From FEN-727 sp036508635 (GTDB taxonomy: Bacteria; Actinomycetota; Geothermincolia; Fen-727; Anoxymicrobiaceae), in the NCBI GenBank assembly GCA_036508635.1, contig DATCGY010000246.1, forward strand, positions 1 through 10,471: a DNA stretch of 10,471 nt, read 5' to 3'. Below the pieces are notes generated by a model. The model did not search any database. It was given only the letters and a program-made list of their open reading frames with translations, and was not told the DNA's origin. The translations under genes and the position numbers were made by a program. Positions 4,970 to 10,471 of the stretch are shown here, piece by piece (the stretch's first letter is position 1; each line of letters opens with the position of its first letter).

Positions 4970-6283
4970 ATGGCAGAAAAGGCAGCGAAATCCACGAAGA
5001 AAGTCGACCCGAAAAAGGAGTTCAAGAACCTGCTGTCACCCATCCAGATAAAGGACGTAGAGCTAAAGAACCGTATTGTCATGGCACCGATGAACACCGT
5101 GATGTCGCTAGACAACCGCGGGTACGTCAACGAGCAGATACTGGCCTACTACGCCGCGCGGGCCAAGGGCGGCTGCGGGCTAATCATCACCGAGTGCGTG
5201 CTGGGCACGAAGCTGGCGGCAAAGTTCCCCTTCACTTCAAACCTGCACTGCTACGACGTGTCGTTCGCTCCGGGGCTCCTGGAGCTGGCGGAGACAATAC
5301 ACGCATTCGGGGCGCGCACTTTCATCCAGATGTCCATAGGTTTCGGGAGGCAGGGGCACGCGCACGACGGCTCACGGCCGCCGGCCCCATCTGCGATCCC
5401 GTACAACGTGCCGTTCGAGTTGCTAGCTACTGGGTTTCCCGAGGTGCTGATGAAGTACCCGGTGCTTCTCCCGATGGCCATGGGAAGCCTTCCCTACGAG
5501 ATGACCATAGACGAGATAAGGCACGAGCAGGACGAGTTCGCCAACTCCTGTGTCTTCGCAATGATGGCACAGTACGATGGGATAGAGCTGCACGCGCCTC
5601 ACGGTTACCTGGAGCACCAGTTCCTCTCCCCGCGTACCAACAAGCGCACCGACATGTACGGAGGAAGCCTGGAGAGCCGCATGCGGTTCCTGGTCGAGGT
5701 CTACTTCAAGGTCCGCGAAGCAGTCGGCCCGGAATACCTGGTCGGCATGCGCCTCTCCGCAGACGAGCATATGCCCGACGGCTTCACCCACGAAGAGGCG
5801 CTGGAAGCCGCACGGGTGATGACTCAACTCGGCGTCGACTACGTTCACCTCTCAGACGGCTCCTACGAGGCGCTGAAGTACTTCTTCCCCTCCGAGGACG
5901 GGACGATGCTGGACGAAGCGGCGAACTTCAAGAAAGCCGTACCCGTTCCGGTGATGGTCCCATCCATCCACGACCCCAGAAACGCGGAGAAGGCTATCGC
6001 CAGCGGTAAGTGCGACATGGTGTCTTTCGGCAGACAGATGTTGGCCGACCCTGAATACGCGAACAAGGTAGCCGCTGGAAAACCGGGGGACATAAAGCGG
6101 TGCAAGCGGTGCAACGAGTGCCTCATGCGGGCTGAAATCGGCATGCCCGTGCGCTGCGTCGTAAATAAGAACCTCGGGCGGGAGAAGTACATGCCCGAGT
6201 ACTGGCGGCCTCCCGTCAAGGCGATGTCCGTCCATAAGATGAAGGTGCCGGGCAGGCTCCCGGACCACCTGAGCCAGCATTAG
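4970..6283 (+). CDS. OYE-type NADH:flavin oxidoreductase with 4Fe-4S site, single-domain form
   Basis: This 437-residue protein is an FMN-binding TIM barrel of the Old Yellow Enzyme family. It shows LKNRIVMAPMNT near residue 32, the substrate-binding pair His208/His211 in ELHAPHGYLEHQFLSP, the NKRTDMYGGSLESRMRF block (224-240) and SFGRQMLADPEYANKV (352-367). Near the C-terminus is C378-x2-C381-x2-C384-x11-C396, the site that in 2,4-dienoyl-CoA reductase and trimethylamine dehydrogenase binds a 4Fe-4S cluster; those enzymes have CxxCxxxC, one residue more. The chain then stops about 40 residues later, whereas the relatives run to about 670 residues with an FAD/NAD(P) domain. An electron donor must therefore come from elsewhere. 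It probably reduces a conjugated double bond of a CoA ester or enone. The N-terminus is Lys-rich (first about 20 residues). Confidence 0.9.
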   Translation: MAEKAAKSTKKVDPKKEFKNLLSPIQIKDVELKNRIVMAPMNTVMSLDNRGYVNEQILAYYAARAKGGCGLIITECVLGTKLAAKFPFTSNLHCYDVSFAPGLLELAETIHAFGARTFIQMSIGFGRQGHAHDGSRPPAPSAIPYNVPFELLATGFPEVLMKYPVLLPMAMGSLPYEMTIDEIRHEQDEFANSCVFAMMAQYDGIELHAPHGYLEHQFLSPRTNKRTDMYGGSLESRMRFLVEVYFKVREAVGPEYLVGMRLSADEHMPDGFTHEEALEAARVMTQLGVDYVHLSDGSYEALKYFFPSEDGTMLDEAANFKKAVPVPVMVPSIHDPRNAEKAIASGKCDMVSFGRQMLADPEYANKVAAGKPGDIKRCKRCNECLMRAEIGMPVRCVVNKNLGREKYMPEYWRPPVKAMSVHKMKVPGRLPDHLSQH

Positions 6284-6306
6284 GGCGGACCGCGCCGATG
6301 TGAGAA

Positions 6307-6312
6307 AGGAGG
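6307..6312 (+). promoter_or_regulatory. Ribosome binding site fixing ATG 6318 of the hydratase gene
   Basis: AGGAGG lies 5 nt before ATG 6318. An in-frame GTG at 6300 lies upstream of this site and is therefore not the start. Confidence 0.8.
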
Positions 6313-6317
6313 GTTCG

Positions 6318-7118
6318 ATGCCTGACCATAACAGCGTGATTTACGAGTTAGAGGGCGAAGTCGCCAGGATAACCATGAACCGCCCCGACCAGCGCAACGC
6401 CATAAACAGGGAGCTGGCCGATGAGCTGCTGAACGCATTTACCAGGGTCAACGGCGAACCCGGGGTTAAGGTGGTGGTGCTCTCCGGGGCAGGCAAATCG
6501 TTCTGCGCCGGCGGCGACCTCTCGGTGCTCCCCACCTTTGACCACTATTCCGTCATCGACTGGATGGGCAGGACCGGCCTTGGCATTATCAGGGCCATAA
6601 CCGAGAACGACAAGGTGGTGGTGGCCAAGGTGAAAGGCCACTGCATAGCGGGAGGGCTGGAGCTGGCGCTGGCCTGTGACCTTGCTTACGTGAGCGAGCG
6701 CACCAAACTGGGAGTGACAGAGGTGTCGATGGGTATCATCCCCGGCTGGGGTGGTACGGTACGCCTGGCACGCTGCCTCCCCATACAGCGGGGAAAGGAG
6801 ATAGTGCTCTCCGGCAAGCGCGACTACACCGCCGACGAATTCTACCAGATGGGCCTGCTGACGCGCGTCTTCTCAGAAGAGGAGTTTGACGTCAAAGTGG
6901 ACGAGATGGTGGCCCTGCTTTGCGCCAACCCCGCCGATTCCCTGCGCACGGCCAAGCTGGTGATGAACGCATCGTTCAACGGCCTGCCGCTCGATGACGC
7001 GACGGCGCTGGAGCGCATGTCTATGTCCTGGCTGTTCCATAACGAGCAGGTCACTGCTTTGCGCGAGGCCGCGGTCCAGGCGTTCGAGGCGGCTAAAAAA
7101 GAGCAAGGAGAATCTTAA
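6318..7118 (+). CDS. Enoyl-CoA hydratase/isomerase family protein
   Basis: The protein has 266 residues, the normal crotonase length. The oxyanion-hole segments are SFCAGGDLS (62-69) and GHCIAGGLELALACD (107-121). Both catalytic acids of true hydratases are present: Glu115 in AGGLELA and Glu135 in LGVTEVSMGIIPGWGGT, aligning with Glu144 and Glu164 of the mitochondrial enzyme. It should therefore add water across a 2,3-enoyl-CoA. The C-terminal trimerisation helices look complete. It follows the OYE gene by 34 nt and its TAA abuts the ATG of the acyl-CoA dehydrogenase with no gap, so the two are translated together. This fits the order dehydrogenation then hydration of one pathway. The particular acyl-CoA cannot be deduced. 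Confidence 0.94.
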   Translation: MPDHNSVIYELEGEVARITMNRPDQRNAINRELADELLNAFTRVNGEPGVKVVVLSGAGKSFCAGGDLSVLPTFDHYSVIDWMGRTGLGIIRAITENDKVVVAKVKGHCIAGGLELALACDLAYVSERTKLGVTEVSMGIIPGWGGTVRLARCLPIQRGKEIVLSGKRDYTADEFYQMGLLTRVFSEEEFDVKVDEMVALLCANPADSLRTAKLVMNASFNGLPLDDATALERMSMSWLFHNEQVTALREAAVQAFEAAKKEQGES

Positions 7119-8282
7119 ATGGACTTTTCTTTCACCGAAGAGCAGGAACTTATAGCCGCAACGGTGCGGGAGTTCTGCGAGAAGGAGATAACCAGCGAGA
7201 AGATACGCGAGTGGGAGGAGACGCTCGACTTCATGCCCCAGGAGGTGTGGGATAAGGCGGCCGGCATGGGCCTGTTCGCGGCATCCGTCCCGGAGGAGTA
7301 CGGCGGCGAGGGCGGCGACATGGTGACCGCAATGGTAGGCTTCGAGGAGATATCCAAGGCATCGACCTCCGTGGCGCTGGGGGCCGGGGCCACCATAGGC
7401 TTTGGAACGCGGCCTATCGTTGAACTGGGCACCGAAGAGCAGAAAAAAGAGTTCCTGCCACGGATCGCCGAGGGTAAGCTCAAATTCTCCCTGGCAGTTA
7501 CGGAGCCGGCCGGCGGAACGGATATTCTGGGGGCGATATCCACCTACGCCGACTCCGACGGTGACGAATTCGTGCTGAATGGCCAGAAGATATACATCAC
7601 CGGCGCTCACGTTGCCGACTACCTGACCACCTTGGCGATAACCGACAGGGACAACCCCAAGCGCTCCCACGCGCTCTCCCTCATCCTGGTTCCCGCGGAC
7701 AGCCCGGGTATAGATATCAGGCTCATACCCAAGGTCAGCTCCCACTGCTGCGGCTCCTGCGAGATATTCTATGACAACGTGCGGGTACCGAAAGCCAACC
7801 TTCTGGGAACGCTCAACAACGGGTGGTACGACGTACTGGGCACGCTCAACCCGGAACGAATCGGGGTAGCCATGATATCGGTAGGCCTGGCCGAGAGGGT
7901 GTTCGAGGAGTGCCTGGCATACTCCAAGCAGCGCGAGGCGTTCGGCAAACCTATCGGCCAGTTCCAGATAATCCAGCATTACCTCGCGGACATGGCCGTG
8001 GGCATAGAGAACGCGCGTAACCTGGTCTACAAGTGTGCCTGGCTTTGCGACACCGGAAAGCCGTACCACGTCGAGGCCACCATGGCAGGTCTCTACGCGT
8101 CGCAGATGGCGCTGGACGCGGCGACGGTGGGGATGGAGATTTTCGGGGGCTACGGCGTGACCATGGAGGCCGATATACAGCGCTACTGGCGCGACTCCCA
8201 GCAGATGGTGTTCAGCCCGATCTCCAACGAGATGAGCAAGAACTTCATAGCGCAGTGCTACGGCCTGCCGAAGTCTTTCTGA
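7119..8282 (+). CDS. Acyl-CoA dehydrogenase (FAD), relocated catalytic Glu
   Basis: This is a complete 387-residue acyl-CoA dehydrogenase. The N-terminal helices begin FSFTEEQELIAATVREFC; the middle domain has FSLAVTEPAGGTDI (123-136) and LNGQKIYITGAHVADY (153-168); the C-terminal domain has QREAFGKPIGQFQIIQHYLADM (271-292) and IFGGYGVTMEADIQRYWRDS (341-360). At the usual catalytic-base position (YEGT in medium- and short-chain enzymes) it reads FSPISNEM, with Pro370 or a neighbour in place of Glu. Instead Glu247 in LNPERI lies where isovaleryl-CoA and long-chain enzymes keep the base (helix G). It is thus probably active and may prefer branched or bulky acyl groups (inference). Electrons would go to an electron-transfer flavoprotein not encoded here. 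The SD AAGGAG lies 8 nt before the ATG, inside the hydratase gene. Confidence 0.94.
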   Translation: MDFSFTEEQELIAATVREFCEKEITSEKIREWEETLDFMPQEVWDKAAGMGLFAASVPEEYGGEGGDMVTAMVGFEEISKASTSVALGAGATIGFGTRPIVELGTEEQKKEFLPRIAEGKLKFSLAVTEPAGGTDILGAISTYADSDGDEFVLNGQKIYITGAHVADYLTTLAITDRDNPKRSHALSLILVPADSPGIDIRLIPKVSSHCCGSCEIFYDNVRVPKANLLGTLNNGWYDVLGTLNPERIGVAMISVGLAERVFEECLAYSKQREAFGKPIGQFQIIQHYLADMAVGIENARNLVYKCAWLCDTGKPYHVEATMAGLYASQMALDAATVGMEIFGGYGVTMEADIQRYWRDSQQMVFSPISNEMSKNFIAQCYGLPKSF

Positions 8283-8381
8283 GCGGTTAGGGACATTCGG
8301 GTTGCGTGATATTTCCGGACAGGGTTGAGACGTTAATGAAGAAGACGGAAGTACTTATCTGAGACTGGGGGGCGAGAGGTA
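8283..8381 (+). other. Spacer between dehydrogenase and ligase genes
   Basis: Apart from the leader of the ligase gene this 99-bp gap holds no convincing promoter, terminator hairpin or gene. An 8-codon frame (8336-8362) is too short to support. The ligase may be read through from the operon or have its own weak promoter; the sequence does not decide. Confidence 0.4.
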
Positions 8382-9929
8382 ATGATGGTATTGGGTGACA
8401 TCCCGACTAAGTACGCGCGCCTAGAGCCGGAGAGTGAATGCCTGGTATGCGAAGACGTGCGCCTGAACTGGAAGCAGTTAAACGAGCGCGTGAACAGACT
8501 GGCCCACGGGCTGGCCGGGCTGGGCGTTAAAAAGGACACCAAGGTGGCGGTGCTGGCGTTCAACTGCCACAGGTATGTCGAGATCTACTACGCGACGTCC
8601 AAGCTGGGCGCAATCGCCGTTCCGCTGAACTTCAGGCTATCGCTGGATGAGCTCACGTACGTGATCAATCACTCCGACGCCGAGGTGCTCATGGTCGGGG
8701 CGGAGCTCATGGACGCGGCCGGACAAATAATGCCGAAGCTCGAAAACATCAGGGAGCGCATATCCCTCGAAGGGGCGGAAGAAGGCTGGACAGACTACGA
8801 GGAACTGCTCGCCCGGTCATCGGACGAAGAGCCTGACGTGGAGGTGGACGAGGATGACCTATGCCAGCTTCAGTACACCGGCGGCACCACCGGATTGCCT
8901 AAGGGCGTGATGCTCACACACCGCAACTACATCACGGCCGCCATCGGCATGGGGCTCGCCAACTACTTCGAGGCCGGCGACGCAACCCTACAGGTGCTCC
9001 CCATCTTCCACACCGCCTGGTGGCCGATCCTCGTTCACCACTGCGCGGGCGGAAAGGGCGTCATCGTCAAACGCTTCGATTTAAACGAGATACTGTCCAT
9101 AGCCGAGAAAGAGAGGGTCACCCACATCAACATGGTACCCATCCTGTTCTCGTGGATACTGGACTTCCCCGACCTCGACAAGTTCGACCTCTCCAGCATC
9201 AAGTACCTGACGTACGCCGGCGCCCCCATGCCGGCCGACCTGATGAAGCGCCTGATCGAGAAGTTCGGCCCCATCTTCCAGCAGGGCTACGGCCTGACCG
9301 AGGCGGCGCCGCTGGTCAGCATACTCAAGGAAGAGGACCAGTGCAGGCTGGGGGGGGCCGAGGAGCTGACAAGAAGGATCTCTTCCGCCGGCCGTGAGTC
9401 GATAGTCACGGAGGTCAGGCTGGTCGACGAGGAGGATAACGACGTTCCGGTCGGAGAGATCGGAGAGATCGCCGTCCGCGGCAAGAACATCATGAAAGGA
9501 TACTGGAAGGACCCCGAGCTTACAGCGAAGGCGCTTCGGGGCGGCTGGCTGCACACCGGCGACATGGCGACGGCCGACGAGTACGGGTTCTTTTACATCG
9601 TCGACCGCAAGAACGACCTTATAATCACCGGCGGCGAGAACGTCTACCCGTTCGAGGTGGAGAAGATCCTTTACGAGCACCCCACCGTGCTGGAAGCTGC
9701 GGTTGTCGGCGTGCAGGACGAGACCTGGGGCGAGGCGGTCACCGCGGTTGTGGCACTGAAGCAGGGCGCCGAGGCCACGGAGGACGAGCTGGTCAAGTTC
9801 GTCAGGGAGCGCATCGCGGGTTACAAGACGCCAAAGCGGATAATCTTCATGGACAGCATCCCCAAGACCGCCATCGGCAAGATCCTGCGCCGCGAAGTCC
9901 GGGAGATGCTGGAGGAACAGCAGCTCTAG
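8382..9929 (+). CDS. AMP-dependent acyl-CoA synthetase/ligase (ANL superfamily)
   Basis: The protein has 515 residues and makes an acyl-CoA from a carboxylic acid, ATP and CoA through an acyl-adenylate. All core motifs are present in order: A3 P-loop YTGGTTGLPKG (165-175), A4 around LPIFHTAWW (206-214), A5 QGYGLTEA (301-308), A7 WLHTGD (389-394), A8 hinge DRKNDLIITGGENVYPFEVE (408-427) and A10 PKTAIGKILRR with the adenylation Lys500. It is closest in style to medium/long-chain or cyclic-acid CoA ligases; substrate specificity cannot be read off. The start is ambiguous between adjacent ATGs at 8382 and 8385; GAGAGG (8374-8379) is better spaced for the second. It most likely supplies the CoA substrate for the preceding genes. 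Transcription direction is the same and no terminator was seen between. Confidence 0.95.
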   Translation: MMVLGDIPTKYARLEPESECLVCEDVRLNWKQLNERVNRLAHGLAGLGVKKDTKVAVLAFNCHRYVEIYYATSKLGAIAVPLNFRLSLDELTYVINHSDAEVLMVGAELMDAAGQIMPKLENIRERISLEGAEEGWTDYEELLARSSDEEPDVEVDEDDLCQLQYTGGTTGLPKGVMLTHRNYITAAIGMGLANYFEAGDATLQVLPIFHTAWWPILVHHCAGGKGVIVKRFDLNEILSIAEKERVTHINMVPILFSWILDFPDLDKFDLSSIKYLTYAGAPMPADLMKRLIEKFGPIFQQGYGLTEAAPLVSILKEEDQCRLGGAEELTRRISSAGRESIVTEVRLVDEEDNDVPVGEIGEIAVRGKNIMKGYWKDPELTAKALRGGWLHTGDMATADEYGFFYIVDRKNDLIITGGENVYPFEVEKILYEHPTVLEAAVVGVQDETWGEAVTAVVALKQGAEATEDELVKFVRERIAGYKTPKRIIFMDSIPKTAIGKILRREVREMLEEQQL

Positions 9930-10072
9930 TCCTATTCAAGATGGCTGGAGAGGGTCGAATGCGAGTGGTAAGATCGTCGTGCCGGGGATGCCACGGGGTC
10001 TGCCATGTGCTGGTGCGCAAACTTCCCAGTTTTGCTTGTTTTGTTAGGGATGGTTTTTCCCTTGAATACTAG
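9926..10072. repeat. Short inverted repeat bounding the segment after the ligase gene
   Basis: TATTCAAG (9933-9940) recurs inverted as CTTGAATA (10061-10068), and both copies have CTAG on the outer side (9926-9929, separated by 3 nt, and 10069-10072). The segment between contains no gene that I can recognise. It may be a small insertion that damaged the neighbouring tRNA copy, or coincidence. Confidence 0.25.
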
Positions 10073-10081
10073 GTAGAAGCC

Positions 10082-10138
10082 CGAACCGCCGGCCTCGGGC
10101 GTGCAAAGCCCGCGCTCTCCCAACTGAGCTATACCCCC
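10082..10138 (-). pseudogene. tRNA-Ala(UGC) remnant, 3' end destroyed
   Basis: Identical to nucleotides 1-57 of the intact tRNA-Ala at 817-892 (acceptor 5' strand, D-arm, anticodon arm with TGC, 5' half of the T-arm). The 3' half of the T-stem and the acceptor 3' strand cannot pair, and there is no CCA. A short similarity (AGGTAG, 10071-10076) suggests that decay with small indels is as possible as clean truncation. The identity continues through the 5' flank: 94 of 95 positions match over 836-930 versus 10082-10176. The single difference turns the -10 TATAAA into TACAAA. Confidence 0.9.
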
Positions 10139-10164
10139 GTTCTTCTCAAGGTCGAACTTCACTC

Positions 10165-10193
10165 TTTGTACCCGAGAACGCCGCGTCGGGCAA
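10165..10193 (-). promoter_or_regulatory. Promoter of the tRNA-Ala remnant (mutated -10)
   Basis: TTGCCC (10188-10193), a 17-bp spacer and TACAAA (10165-10170) match the promoter of the intact copy. The spacer is mostly different (about 3 of 11 positions conserved in 931-941 versus 10177-10187), but the -35 is kept. The change in the -10 (T to C in the third position) would weaken it. Confidence 0.45.
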
Positions 10194-10221
10194 GGAGATA
10201 GTAAGGAGTATGGCCAACTCA

Positions 10222-10236
10222 ACATATGTAATATGT
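10222..10236. promoter_or_regulatory. 15-bp dyad ACATAT-GTA-ATATGT
   Basis: Perfect 6-bp inverted repeats around a 3-bp centre, about 50 bp before the amidohydrolase start in otherwise GC-rich DNA. It could be an operator for that gene. Chance is not excluded. Confidence 0.25.
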
Positions 10237-10285
10237 CAGTGGCGCCCAATGGTGGACGCGCCCCGGGAGGCGGAGGGAGCATCGC

Positions 10286-10471
10286 ATGACCGCAACCGAT
10301 GAGGATGGCCCCCAGCAGAACAGCGAGATTATCGATGCGCACGTCCATCTCTTGCCTGAGCGCAGGACCCGCAGCCTGGTGCGCTGGGTAAAGAAATTCT
10401 ATCCGGCGCACCCCACCAGTGAGGACATCACCCTAGACGAAGTTCTGGCCGACCTTTCAGCCTGCGGTGTG
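10286..10471 (+). CDS. Amidohydrolase-2 family metal-dependent hydrolase, N-terminal part
   Basis: The first 62 residues are visible and the frame is open to the window edge. The start ATG 10286 has GGAGGG 8 nt upstream. The signature is EIIDAHVHLLPER (14-26): Asp17, His19 and His21 form the DxHxH metal motif that opens the amidohydrolase TIM barrel. Spacing and the following text are typical of amidohydrolase_2 proteins. Unlike the operon amidohydrolase (Glu19/His21) it has the standard HxH pair. It lies outside the tRNA-bracketed segment, so a link to the operon is uncertain. The remaining ligands lie beyond the window. Confidence 0.85.
   Translation, partial: MTATDEDGPQQNSEIIDAHVHLLPERRTRSLVRWVKKFYPAHPTSEDITLDEVLADLSACGV

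Larger units (their letters stand above)
9930..10285. other. Intergenic region with tRNA remnant
   Basis: This 356-bp gap between the ligase and the next amidohydrolase holds the broken tRNA-Ala copy with its 5' flank, a short inverted repeat to its left and a small AT-rich dyad to its right. No protein-coding frame is credible. A long minus-strand open frame is just the antisense reading through the tRNA. No clear intrinsic terminator for the operon was found: AGGGA...TCCCT around 10046-10061 is only a 5-bp stem. Confidence 0.6.

Noticed and set aside
3712..5130. Long (472-codon) minus-strand open frame
   Set aside because: It is antisense across the DUF35, amidohydrolase and OYE genes, which have clear family motifs; the composition reflects GC-rich codon bias.
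6873..8069. Long (398-codon) minus-strand open frame
   Set aside because: Antisense to the hydratase and acyl-CoA dehydrogenase genes; no recognisable domain and no ribosome binding site considered credible.
10016..10061. T-rich stretch after the ligase as an intrinsic terminator
   Set aside because: T-runs are present, but no strong GC hairpin precedes them; the best stem is 5 bp.
10210..10302. Small frame MANSTYVICQWRP... with AAGGAG just upstream
   Set aside because: The SD is only 1 nt from the ATG, and the frame overlaps the well-supported amidohydrolase start in another frame.
9932..10411. Minus-strand open frame of 159 codons containing the same GIAQLGERGLCTPEAGGS peptide
   Set aside because: It reads through the tRNA remnant and is antisense to the amidohydrolase start; not a protein gene.

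Overview
The window is a single catabolic gene cluster from a GC-rich bacterium (roughly 60% G+C by eye). It is bracketed by two copies of a tRNA-Ala locus in the same orientation. ATA and AGG codons are fairly common, ribosome binding sites are strong (AGGAGG type), the intact tRNA encodes its own CCA, and the genes are for acyl-CoA metabolism. This would suit an anaerobic or facultative soil, sediment or subsurface bacterium (for example Desulfobacterota, Chloroflexota or a deep-branching Actinomycetota). The sequence alone does not settle the lineage.

Layout: (1) 3-785, the C-terminal half of an MFS exporter, plus strand. (2) 817-892, intact tRNA-Ala(UGC), minus strand, with a recognisable promoter. 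(3) 1007-1906, a regulator on the minus strand that fuses a MerR-type helix-turn-helix to a complete TetR-type regulator and ends in a Lys/Ala/Pro-rich tail. (4) 1907-2145, an AT-rich divergent control region with a near-consensus promoter for the regulator, a candidate promoter for the operon, and at least two kinds of dyad. (5) 2146-9929, seven plus-strand genes: thiolase-like protein, DUF35 Zn-ribbon/OB-fold partner, amidohydrolase-2 family enzyme, OYE-type flavin reductase with a 4Fe-4S site, enoyl-CoA hydratase, acyl-CoA dehydrogenase and acyl-CoA ligase. The first six genes lie close together; 106 bp carrying a REP-like inverted repeat separates the first two, and 99 bp precedes the ligase. 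(6) 10082-10138, a second tRNA-Ala copy with a ruined 3' end. (7) 10286-10471, the start of another amidohydrolase with a DxHxH metal motif.

How the genes may work together (inference): the ligase activates an organic acid to a CoA thioester, the dehydrogenase introduces a 2,3-double bond and the hydratase adds water. No 3-hydroxyacyl-CoA dehydrogenase is present, and the thiolase-like protein has Thr where the nucleophilic Cys is expected. This fits an aldolytic chain-shortening route like the steroid side-chain Ltp2/ChsH2 system, in which a thiolase-fold aldolase plus a DUF35 partner cleaves the hydroxyacyl-CoA. The OYE reductase and the amidohydrolase, whose ExH ligand pattern is that of non-oxidative decarboxylases, suggest the substrate also contains a conjugated enone/dienoyl or cyclic part. 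The substrate is unknown. The points most worth checking are the MerR-TetR fusion with its two operator types, the Cys-less thiolase/DUF35 pair, and the tRNA bracketing.
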